This document shows, in pieces, positions 7,947 through 13,968 of a stretch of DNA of 18,231 nt (the first letter of the stretch is position 1; every line of letters begins with the position of its first letter). Location of the stretch: positions 1-18,231 of the forward strand of contig JBNMQC010000036.1 of NCBI GenBank assembly GCA_051277445.1, in the 5' to 3' direction. Origin of the DNA: Bermanella sp051277445 (lineage in GTDB: Bacteria; Pseudomonadota; Gammaproteobacteria; Pseudomonadales; Oceanobacteraceae). The notes beneath the pieces are model-generated. The model did not search any database. It saw only the letters and a list, made by a program, of their open reading frames with translations, and was not told the DNA's origin. Position numbers and translations under genes: made by a program.

Positions 7947-8537
7947 TTAGCCATGCTTTAGCAGTTGATAATGATAGGGTTCACCAAAATTCACTCCCAC
8001 CTGTGTCATGGAAGCAAAGGGCACGTCAAACCGATTGATATTGGGGTAAGGCAAACCCAGAATTTCTTTTAGCAGCATACGAATCACACCACCGTGGCAG
8101 ATAATCAATTGGCGTTCATCTTTGCGTGACAAACAGCCAAACCAATCTTTCAGGATGCGCGCCTCAAAATCCAATACGCTTTCCCCTTGCGGTGAGGCAA
8201 AGTGCATTGGGTCATCCCACAGACCTTTTATGCGATCGAAGTCGTTCGCAAAGACCTCGTCCATAGGTTGATTCTCCCAGATACCAAAGTCGAACTCGCG
8301 AAAGCCGTCCGCCTGCAATAACTCGATTTCAAGTTCATCGGATAAACGCTGTGCAAATGCCCAGCAGCGGGACAAAGGGCTGGCAATGATGACATCCCAC
8401 GTTTTTCCCGCCGCTGCGCTGTGCATTTGCTGCCAACCTAAATCCGTCAGCGGATGATCAGTACGGCCACGAAAAACATTGCCGCCTTCGGGTTCACCGT
8501 GGCGCATTAGATCAATAGTTTTTCGCGGCTCACTCAT
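7947..8537 (-). CDS. cobC: Histidine phosphatase, probable alpha-ribazole-5'-phosphate phosphatase
   Basis: This 196-residue protein belongs to the phosphoglycerate-mutase-like histidine phosphatases. It has the N-terminal RHGEP motif (catalytic His13), PLSRC, the probable proton donor Glu81 in REFDFG, and the second active-site His148 in CHGGV. In cobalamin assembly CobC removes the phosphate from alpha-ribazole 5'-phosphate (or from the cobalamin phosphate). The function is inferred from family plus position directly after cobT. The frame is open upstream to 8606, but the ATG at 8537 is preferred because the protein then begins just before the RHGE strand, GGGAG lies a few bases upstream, and the start is one base from the cobT stop codon. 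This implies translational coupling. It is the last gene of the cob cluster; cobS, a frequent neighbour, does not follow. Confidence 0.88.
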   Translation of the reverse strand: MSEPRKTIDLMRHGEPEGGNVFRGRTDHPLTDLGWQQMHSAAAGKTWDVIIASPLSRCWAFAQRLSDELEIELLQADGFREFDFGIWENQPMDEVFANDFDRIKGLWDDPMHFASPQGESVLDFEARILKDWFGCLSRKDERQLIICHGGVIRMLLKEILGLPYPNINRFDVPFASMTQVGVNFGEPYHYQLLKHG

Positions 8538-8538
8538 A

Positions 8539-9582
8539 TTACTCTCCCGACTCACTGACACCGGCCTGACTGAATGTGGCCATTTGATTATGCAGTGCCA
8601 CTGCATTTTGCATCAAACTTGCCACCACCGCAGCGCCACTGCCCTCACCTAGACGCATGCCGATATCCAAAAGCGGCTGCGCATTAAGCGCGTTTAATAT
8701 GGTTTGATGACCTGGTTCATGGCTTTGATGACTGTAAAATAACCATGGTTCAATACTTGGATTAATGGCTCGGGCCATTAGCGCCGCCGCACTACTGATA
8801 AAACCATCCACCAGCACGGGCACTCCCAGCTGCGCACACCCGATGTAAGCACCGACTAACCCTGCGATCTCAAAGCCGCCAAGGCATTGCAGTTGATCAA
8901 GTGGCGATTGAGCGTTATGCAACGCAATAGCATCCTCAATAACCTGCGCCTTCATTGGCAGCTTATCTTCACTTAATCCCGTCCCCGGCCCAACTAGCTC
9001 AATAGCCGGAATGCTTAAATACGCACTGGCTAAGGCGCTGGCAGAGGTGGTATTGGCGATCCCCATTTCACCACCGATAAATAATTCACAGGCGGTATCT
9101 TTTGCGCGATTCGCGGCGGCAAAGCCTTCCGCAAGGGCCTCTTCAAGTTGCTCTTTACTCATGGCGGGCGCTTGGGAGAAATCCTGAGTCCCCGCAGCAA
9201 TGCGCGCATCAATGATTTGCGTATGTCGCTCCACTTCAAACACCGTCCCAAGGTTGACCACTTCAAACTTAGCATTCAATTGGCGAGCAAGAACCGAAAT
9301 TGCCGCGCCACCTTGTGCAAAATTTTTCACCATCTCGGTGGTTACGGCCTGCGGAAACGCCGACACCCCTTGATTGGCCACACCATGATCAGCGGCAAAA
9401 ATGCTGATATAAATGTTATCTAGCTTTGGATGCACGTCCCCTTGGCAACCAGCCAAACGAGTGGCGACATTTTCTAACTGGCCTAATGCGCCTGGAGGCT
9501 TAGTCAGCGTCAATTGGTATTGCTTGGCTTGTTCTTCTGTATCCGCATAAAACGTGGCGGCGTCTCTTAAATACCAGGACAT
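8539..9582 (-). CDS. cobT: Nicotinate-nucleotide--dimethylbenzimidazole phosphoribosyltransferase
   Basis: This enzyme makes alpha-ribazole 5'-phosphate from nicotinate mononucleotide and 5,6-dimethylbenzimidazole, the lower-ligand step of cobalamin synthesis. The 347-residue length is typical. Family motifs seen are KPPGALGQLE (28-37), FAADHGVANQGVSAFP (62-77), GGEMGIANTTSASA (170-183), and the C-terminal MRLGEGSGAA with Glu313, which aligns by context with the catalytic glutamate (Glu317) of Salmonella CobT. The ATG start has AAGGA (9589-9593) 6 bases upstream. It lies 31 bases after cobU and one base before cobC on the same strand, so the three form one operon. Its substrate NaMN is also the product of NadC, encoded 3.5 kb away in this window. 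Confidence 0.97.
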   Translation of the reverse strand: MSWYLRDAATFYADTEEQAKQYQLTLTKPPGALGQLENVATRLAGCQGDVHPKLDNIYISIFAADHGVANQGVSAFPQAVTTEMVKNFAQGGAAISVLARQLNAKFEVVNLGTVFEVERHTQIIDARIAAGTQDFSQAPAMSKEQLEEALAEGFAAANRAKDTACELFIGGEMGIANTTSASALASAYLSIPAIELVGPGTGLSEDKLPMKAQVIEDAIALHNAQSPLDQLQCLGGFEIAGLVGAYIGCAQLGVPVLVDGFISSAAALMARAINPSIEPWLFYSHQSHEPGHQTILNALNAQPLLDIGMRLGEGSGAAVVASLMQNAVALHNQMATFSQAGVSESGE

Positions 9583-9613
9583 CTTGTTTCCTTAAAATAC
9601 ATCTAATCAAAAT

Positions 9614-10156
9614 TCAATATGACACTTGGGGCTTCACTGACATAGAGATTCCCGCGACCATGAGCGTCACTTGCTCTGCGTGCTTGGCCACCTGCTGGTG
9701 CAGGCGCCCTAAATTATCCACATACTGACGAGACAGCTCGCCCATGGGCACCACACCCATGGAAATCTCATTGGAGACCAAAATCACCTGACCTTTCGCT
9801 TGCCTAAGGGCATCCAGTAATTCATTCACCGTCTCAGTTAAATCTAACTCGTGGTGCATAACATTCATCAACCATAAGGTTAAACAATCCACCAACACCA
9901 CTGACTCTTGCGTACTGTGCTGGCGAATACACTTGGCAATATTTAAGGGCTCTTCAATGGTGAGCCAATGATCAGGGCGATCTTGCTGATGCTGAGCAAT
10001 GCGGTCATCCATTTCACCATCCAGCGCTTGCGCCGTGGCCAAATACACAACGGCTAATTGCGTTTGCTTGGCCTGAGCCTCGGCATAACCACTTTTACCC
10101 GAACGCGCACCGCCTAAAATGAGGTGACACGATGCTGGTTGAATTAATTTTGCCAT
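9614..10156 (-). CDS. cobU: Adenosylcobinamide kinase / adenosylcobinamide-phosphate guanylyltransferase
   Basis: Bifunctional enzyme that phosphorylates adenosylcobinamide and then activates it with GTP to adenosyl-GDP-cobinamide (called CobP in Pseudomonas). From the ATG at 10156 it is 180 residues, the usual family size. Seen are the P-loop GGARSGKS (15-22), the region DRIAQHQQDRPDHW with the His expected to carry GMP, the VDCLTLWLMN strand, and VSNEISMGVVPMGELSR. The frame is open to a GTG at 10204, but that start would add 16 residues before the P-loop strand, lacks homology-like content and has no good ribosome-binding site. The ATG also lacks a clear Shine-Dalgarno sequence, so the exact start is the least certain part. 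It is the first gene of the cobU-cobT-cobC operon and is divergent from the PilZ gene. No cobalamin riboswitch fits in the 62-base upstream gap. Confidence 0.94.
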   Translation of the reverse strand: MAKLIQPASCHLILGGARSGKSGYAEAQAKQTQLAVVYLATAQALDGEMDDRIAQHQQDRPDHWLTIEEPLNIAKCIRQHSTQESVVLVDCLTLWLMNVMHHELDLTETVNELLDALRQAKGQVILVSNEISMGVVPMGELSRQYVDNLGRLHQQVAKHAEQVTLMVAGISMSVKPQVSY

Positions 10157-10218
10157 GTTTTTGTCATTATGGATGAAAGGGCTAATCTTATAAGGTATGG
10201 ACACTAGGGGCCAGTAAG
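10157..10218. promoter_or_regulatory. Short divergent intergenic region, cobU / PilZ gene
   Basis: These 62 bases must hold the start signals of both divergent units. On the plus strand TTGTCA (10161-10166), a 16-base spacer and TAATCT (10183-10188) form a weak promoter candidate. TATAAG (10189-10194) could serve as a -10 on its own. No strong minus-strand promoter was found. Confidence 0.25.
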
Positions 10219-10554
10219 ATGAAAGATCAACGAAGATTTACCCGCAAATCCTTGCACTGCATGGTATCGGTTTTTAATGCGCAAGGAGAATCCATGGGCA
10301 ACCTTGTGGACTACTCACAAGGCGGTGTCATGGTGGCCAGTTACCTGCCCATCACACTTCATGAAACCTTCGAATTTTCCATGGTAGACCTGCCTAATAA
10401 CATCGGCCGCAAGCGCACCGGAAAAATCACTCTAAAAAGTGTCTGGAGCCATCAACTTACAAACACTATGTTTGGCACCGGTTTTGAATTAATTGATGCA
10501 GATGAGCAAGCAAAAGAGATGTTTGCCAGCTATGATGATGCGCAAGTCGACTAA
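10219..10554 (+). CDS. Small PilZ-domain protein, probable cyclic-di-GMP receptor
   Basis: This 111-residue single-domain PilZ protein keeps both c-di-GMP-binding elements: RRFTR (RxxxR, Arg5-Arg9) at the N-terminus and DYSQGG (DxSxxG, Asp31-Ser33-Gly36) on the first barrel strands. Proteins of this type change the activity of a partner when cyclic-di-GMP rises, often for motility, pili or matrix. The partner here is unknown. The remaining beta-strands (FEFSMVDLP, KRTGKITLKSVW, MFGTGFELI) fit the PilZ barrel and the end is a short acidic helix. The start lies 8 bases after GGGG (10207-10210); the Shine-Dalgarno match is weak. It precedes the ROK kinase by 17 bases on the same strand and is probably cotranscribed with it. 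Confidence 0.88.
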   Translation: MKDQRRFTRKSLHCMVSVFNAQGESMGNLVDYSQGGVMVASYLPITLHETFEFSMVDLPNNIGRKRTGKITLKSVWSHQLTNTMFGTGFELIDADEQAKEMFASYDDAQVD

Positions 10555-10571
10555 CTTGCAGCTTAACCTCC

Positions 10572-11492
10572 ATGACATCACACGTTTTACTTGGCATTGA
10601 CCTTGGCGGTACCAAAATTGAAATCATCGCCCTTGATGCCAATGGCAACAGCCTTTACCGTACTCGTACCCAAACACCCAAACACCCAGATCACGCCGCC
10701 CAGTATCAATTAATCATTGAGGCCATCACAAAACTGGTTAAGACGTGCGAACACCAATTAGATGTCCACGGCTCGCCTTTAGGTATTGGCATCCCTGGCA
10801 GCGAAGCCAGCGCAACGGGATTAATAAAAAACGCCAACACCACATGCTTGATCGGCAAGCCCTTTCGCCATGACTTATCGACAGCACTAAACCGCGACGT
10901 CGCCATTGAAAACGATGCCAACTGCTTTGCCCTCAGCGAAGCCGTCGATGGCGGTGGCCAACACCACAATAGCGTGTTTGCGGTGATTCTTGGCACAGGC
11001 GTGGGCGGTGGCTGGGTCATCAATCAACGGCTGATCATCGGCCCCAATCATATTTGTGGCGAGTGGGGGCACAACCCACTACCTTGGCCGACCCCTCACG
11101 ATGAGCCAAAGCAAAAATGCTATTGCGGCAAACATGGCTGCATCGAGACCTATTTATCAGGGCCCGGCATGGCGAAGCAATCCCACTTACAACTTGGTTT
11201 AACGCTCAACAGCCATGAAATCATCGCTCAACGCAGTAGCAACCCAATGGCCCAAACCAGTTATGAGCAGTACGTTGAGCGCTTAGCAAAAAGTCTTGCC
11301 AGTGTGATTAACATCATGGACCCAGAGGTAATCGTATTGGGCGGTGGGCTATCAAATATCGACAGCCTCTACCAAGATGTGCCAAAGGTGTGGGGCCAAT
11401 ATGTGTTCAGTGATGAGGTGAAGACGACATTGGTTAAAAACCAATTTGGGGATTCCAGCGGCGTACGTGGCGCCGCATGGCTAAATAAATAA
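10572..11492 (+). CDS. mak: ROK-family sugar kinase, Mak-like fructokinase
   Basis: This 306-residue ATP-dependent hexose kinase has the ROK architecture. The phosphate loop is GIDLGGTK (8-15), the catalytic Asp115 lies in ENDAN, and GTGVGGG (141-147) is the second nucleotide-binding loop. The ROK zinc site is His167 in GEWGHNPLPW plus Cys183, Cys185 and Cys190 in CYCGKHGCIE. The C-terminal VIVLGGGLSN and GDSSGVRGAAWL also match. The wording of the sequence (KNANT, EWGHNPLPW, CYCGKHGCIET, GDSSGVRGAAW) closely follows E. coli Mak (manno(fructo)kinase), so fructose is the likely substrate. N-acetylglucosamine kinase (NagK) is the main alternative. It sits 17 bases behind the PilZ gene and converges on ampE with only 13 bases between stop codons; no clear terminator separates them. 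Confidence 0.88.
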   Translation: MTSHVLLGIDLGGTKIEIIALDANGNSLYRTRTQTPKHPDHAAQYQLIIEAITKLVKTCEHQLDVHGSPLGIGIPGSEASATGLIKNANTTCLIGKPFRHDLSTALNRDVAIENDANCFALSEAVDGGGQHHNSVFAVILGTGVGGGWVINQRLIIGPNHICGEWGHNPLPWPTPHDEPKQKCYCGKHGCIETYLSGPGMAKQSHLQLGLTLNSHEIIAQRSSNPMAQTSYEQYVERLAKSLASVINIMDPEVIVLGGGLSNIDSLYQDVPKVWGQYVFSDEVKTTLVKNQFGDSSGVRGAAWLNK

Positions 11493-11505
11493 CAAAAATG
11501 CTAAC

Positions 11506-12351
11506 TTAAAAGCCAGCAAAGACGGTTAAACAGGCAACCACTAACAGCCAGATGACCGCACAACGCTGCATTAACTGATTGCTTTCTTCAAGCTCTGCCA
11601 CCGCTTTGGTGCAATCAAAGCTTTCGTCTGTACGCTCATCGTGTTTAAACATGGTCTCATGCAACACGGTTTGACTGGCACTTTCAAAGTCCAACATGAA
11701 GCGCGAGGCCGTTGAAAAACTATGAACAAAATCTCCCGCCAACGCTATACTCACGGCCAATAATCGAACGGGAGCCCAGGCCAAAGCATGCAACAAACTC
11801 TTCACCCATAAGGCTTTTGATTGGGTATAAAACCAATAGGTCAGCAAGCACCACAAAGCACCGCTCACACCCGCCACTAAAAACCAAAATGCAAAAACAA
11901 AAAAACGTTTAAACCAAGCGCTGACAATCGCCTCTTGAACATTTTTATGCAGCTGCAAAGGCGTTTGACTTTGAGCATGTTCTTGCACACTTAAAAACTG
12001 CTGAGCACAGTGGTAGGCCGCCTGATAATCTTGTCGTCCCCAGCAATTTTTATAGTCTTTAAAACGTGAACTAAAATCATCACGCCCTAAAATATACAAG
12101 AACAACAACACTTGAATTACAATGGATACCACACTGCCGATCACGCCACTGAGCGAAGACAACCCCAAGGTGATCACCGCACAAGGCAAGACAACTAGCC
12201 CAAAATAAACCGCTAGCTGGCTTTTAATACTCATTTCATTTAATTCGAAGGGTTTAAGCAACCTTAAATACCAGCCGTTATTGCGCTGATAACCTTGCTG
12301 CTTAGTTTGACGCTGCAATAAAACGGTAAACAGCAATACAATAAACTTCAT
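11506..12351 (-). CDS. ampE: AmpE-like inner-membrane protein
   Basis: This 281-residue membrane protein is assigned to the AmpE (CbiB/CobD-fold) family by its helix pattern, by RFFVFAFWFLVAGVSGALW (149-167) and ALAWAPVRLLAVSIALAGDF (189-208), and above all by being the second gene of an ampD-ampE pair. Hydrophobic helices are visible at about 44-64, 67-89, 148-172, 185-205 and 262-281. AmpE has been linked to beta-lactamase induction signalling in enterobacteria, but its biochemical role is not established. The ATG lies 2 bases past the ampD stop codon, so translation is coupled. The N-terminus is short and begins in MKFIVLLFTVLLQRQ. The gene converges with the ROK kinase gene. Confidence 0.82.
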   Translation of the reverse strand: MKFIVLLFTVLLQRQTKQQGYQRNNGWYLRLLKPFELNEMSIKSQLAVYFGLVVLPCAVITLGLSSLSGVIGSVVSIVIQVLLFLYILGRDDFSSRFKDYKNCWGRQDYQAAYHCAQQFLSVQEHAQSQTPLQLHKNVQEAIVSAWFKRFFVFAFWFLVAGVSGALWCLLTYWFYTQSKALWVKSLLHALAWAPVRLLAVSIALAGDFVHSFSTASRFMLDFESASQTVLHETMFKHDERTDESFDCTKAVAELEESNQLMQRCAVIWLLVVACLTVFAGF

Positions 12352-12353
12352 GT

Positions 12354-12899
12354 TTAAGCTTCTTTAATGAGTTGTTTAAAATGCGACCAATCAAAACTCT
12401 CACCTGGGTCCGTTTTGCGTCCCGGTGCAATTTGATCGTGCCCGACGATTCTATTTTTTGTAATCTGTGGATAATGATTCAGCAGACACTCAGCGACCTG
12501 CGCTAAAGCCTGATACTGCTGCTGAGTATAGGGCACATCGTCCGCCCCCTCTAACTCAATACCAATAGAGAAGTCATTACAATTGCTTTGCCCTTCAAAC
12601 TCACTCACGCCCGCATGCCAAGCCCGTTGATTAAACGGCACAAATTGCACCATATCCCCGTCACGCTTGATAAGTAAGTGCGCACTGACTTTAAGGTTTT
12701 TAATTTCCTCGAAATATGGATCTGCATGGCAATCTAACTGATTACAGAAAAAATCCTCAATGTAAGCACCACCGAACTGTTTAGGCGGCAAACTGATGTT
12801 ATGCACCACCAGCATGGAAATATCCACCTCAGGTCTTTGATTGTAATTTGGCGATGCCAGCCATCGAGCCTGCGCAAGCTTGTGATCAATAATCTTCAC
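12354..12899 (-). CDS. ampD: 1,6-anhydro-N-acetylmuramyl-L-alanine amidase
   Basis: This cytoplasmic zinc amidase cuts the peptide from anhydro-muropeptides during cell-wall recycling and so keeps AmpR-type beta-lactamase induction low where such a system exists. The 181 residues match the family length. The zinc ligands align with those of Citrobacter AmpD: His33 (VVHNIS), His154 (VGHDQIAPGRK) and Asp164 (KTDPG), with Lys162 and Glu115 (IGIELEG) as the catalytic-site residues. The only usable start is GTG at 12899; there is an in-frame TGA five codons upstream and no strong Shine-Dalgarno sequence. The GTG overlaps the stop of a small upstream frame (12896-12979), which could supply ribosomes by coupling. 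It is followed by ampE after 2 bases and is divergent from nadC. No ampR or ampC lies in the window. Confidence 0.96.
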   Translation of the reverse strand: MKIIDHKLAQARWLASPNYNQRPEVDISMLVVHNISLPPKQFGGAYIEDFFCNQLDCHADPYFEEIKNLKVSAHLLIKRDGDMVQFVPFNQRAWHAGVSEFEGQSNCNDFSIGIELEGADDVPYTQQQYQALAQVAECLLNHYPQITKNRIVGHDQIAPGRKTDPGESFDWSHFKQLIKEA

Positions 12900-12979
12900 A
12901 ACGTACCACTGTCACTTAAAAACTGGGCTAAGCATTGATGAATTTCACACTTTTGGCAAGCACTACCCTCAGAGGCCAT
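12896..12979 (-). CDS. Possible 27-residue Cys-containing small protein or leader overlapping ampD
   Basis: On the minus strand an ATG at 12979 opens a 27-codon frame beginning MASEGSACQKCEIHQC and ending SDSGTL. Its TGA stop (12898-12896) overlaps the ampD GTG start by two bases (GTGA). A GTG eleven codons farther upstream would give 38 residues. The peptide has a CxxC followed by a third Cys four residues later, as in small metal-binding peptides. The ribosome-binding site is weak and no family is recognised. The argument for it is the exact coupling geometry with ampD, whose GTG otherwise has poor initiation signals. It may be chance or a leader whose translation, not product, matters. Confidence 0.3.
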   Translation of the reverse strand: MASEGSACQKCEIHQCLAQFLSDSGTL

Positions 12980-13005
12980 CAACTCAAACTGGGCCCCTGT
13001 GGATA

Positions 13006-13033
13006 TGTGCACTCAAGCTGGAATCAGTATAAA
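13006..13033 (+). promoter_or_regulatory. Candidate nadC promoter
   Basis: TATAAA (13028-13033, inside TATAAAAT) is a good -10 element. TGTGCA (13006-13011) 16 bases upstream is a poor -35 with 3 of 6 matches. The leader to the nadC ATG would be about 80 bases and includes an imperfect dyad GACAGG-GTCCAA-CCTGAC (13062-13079), which could be an operator or a weak hairpin. Confidence 0.42.
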
Positions 13034-13121
13034 ATGCCGCCCTTTGCTTATATATGTGGCGAGACAGGGTCCAACCTGACACTTAGCCCTCCAATTGATC
13101 ATTGTTGAAAGTAGTATCACC

Positions 13122-13964
13122 ATGAACTTAACACTTGAACACATTCAAGCCGATATCGAACAAGGCGTCGCACTGGCATTGGCCGAAGACGTAGGTTCAG
13201 GTGACATCACGGCCCAACTCATCCCCGCTGATAAACACAGCCATGCGCGCATTATTAGCCGAGACCACGCTACCATCGCAGGCTGCGCCTGGGTTGATGA
13301 AGTATTCAAGCAGCTCGATCATACCGTTGAGATCATTTGGCATGTGCAAGATGGCCAGCAAGTGAACGCCAACGACACCTTATTTGAACTAAAAGGCGCT
13401 TCTCGTAGCTTATTAACCGGCGAACGCACCGCACTTAACTTCTTGCAAACCCTATCGGCCGTGGCCACCAAATGCTTTTATTACAGCCAGCAAGTGAGCC
13501 ACACCCAAGTACGCCTACTGGATACCCGCAAAACCATTCCAGGCATGCGCAGTGCCCTTAAATATGCAGTTACACAAGGCGGCTGCTTTAATCATCGCAT
13601 CGGCTTATTTGATGCTTTTTTAATCAAAGAGAATCACATCAACGCCTGCGGCTCAATTAAGCAAGCTATCGAACAAGCCAAAACCATTGCACCGGGCAAG
13701 CCTGTAGAGGTGGAGGTAGAAAGCTTTGATGAATTGAATCAAGCATTTGATGCGGGCGCCGACATTATCATGCTGGACAACTTCTCCATCGAACAAACCA
13801 AACAAGCCGTTGAAATGGCTAACGGGCGCGCCAAATTAGAAGCCAGTGGCAACATCACCGATAAAACCTTAGTGAGCATTGCCGAAACGGGCGTGGACTT
13901 TATTTCCATTGGTACATTGACCAAGGATATTAAAGCCGTGGATTTATCCATGCGCATGGTTTGA
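13122..13964 (+). CDS. nadC: Quinolinate phosphoribosyltransferase (nicotinate-nucleotide pyrophosphorylase)
   Basis: This enzyme converts quinolinate and PRPP to nicotinate mononucleotide, the entry point of de novo NAD synthesis. From the ATG at 13122 the protein is 280 residues, in family range. Seen are EDVGSGDITA at the start, ERTALNFLQ (about 101-109), LDTRKTIPGMR (about 133-143), GGCFNHRIGLFDAFLIKENH (about 153-172) with the quinolinate- and phosphate-binding His, Arg and Lys, and the C-terminal VDFISIGTLTKD. The frame is open to a TTG at 13095, but the residues this would add are not family-like and the ATG is a better start. Divergent from ampD, as in E. coli and Pseudomonas. Only 4 bases separate its stop from the next gene, so that gene probably depends on the nadC transcript. 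Confidence 0.97.
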   Translation: MNLTLEHIQADIEQGVALALAEDVGSGDITAQLIPADKHSHARIISRDHATIAGCAWVDEVFKQLDHTVEIIWHVQDGQQVNANDTLFELKGASRSLLTGERTALNFLQTLSAVATKCFYYSQQVSHTQVRLLDTRKTIPGMRSALKYAVTQGGCFNHRIGLFDAFLIKENHINACGSIKQAIEQAKTIAPGKPVEVEVESFDELNQAFDAGADIIMLDNFSIEQTKQAVEMANGRAKLEASGNITDKTLVSIAETGVDFISIGTLTKDIKAVDLSMRMV

Positions 13965-13968
13965 GGTT

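Noticed and set aside
7790..8038. Plus-strand 82-codon frame over the cobC-aceE gap
   Set aside because: Its second half is antisense to cobC, it has no ribosome-binding site, and it runs through the terminator and repeat elements.
8538..8606. Upstream extension of cobC to 8606
   Set aside because: It would overlap 68 bases of cobT coding sequence and add residues before the RHGE strand; the ATG at 8537 has GGGAG and ideal coupling to the cobT stop.
10157..10204. GTG start for cobU adding 16 residues
   Set aside because: The ATG at 10156 gives the family length and places the P-loop at the usual distance; the extension has no ribosome-binding site and would take up the divergent promoter region.
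11477..11514. Terminator between the ROK kinase and ampE
   Set aside because: Only a 5-base stem with a loop of about 28 bases can be drawn; not convincing as a terminator.
13095..13121. TTG start for nadC at 13095
   Set aside because: Rare start codon without a ribosome-binding site; the ATG at 13122 gives a normal NadC N-terminus.
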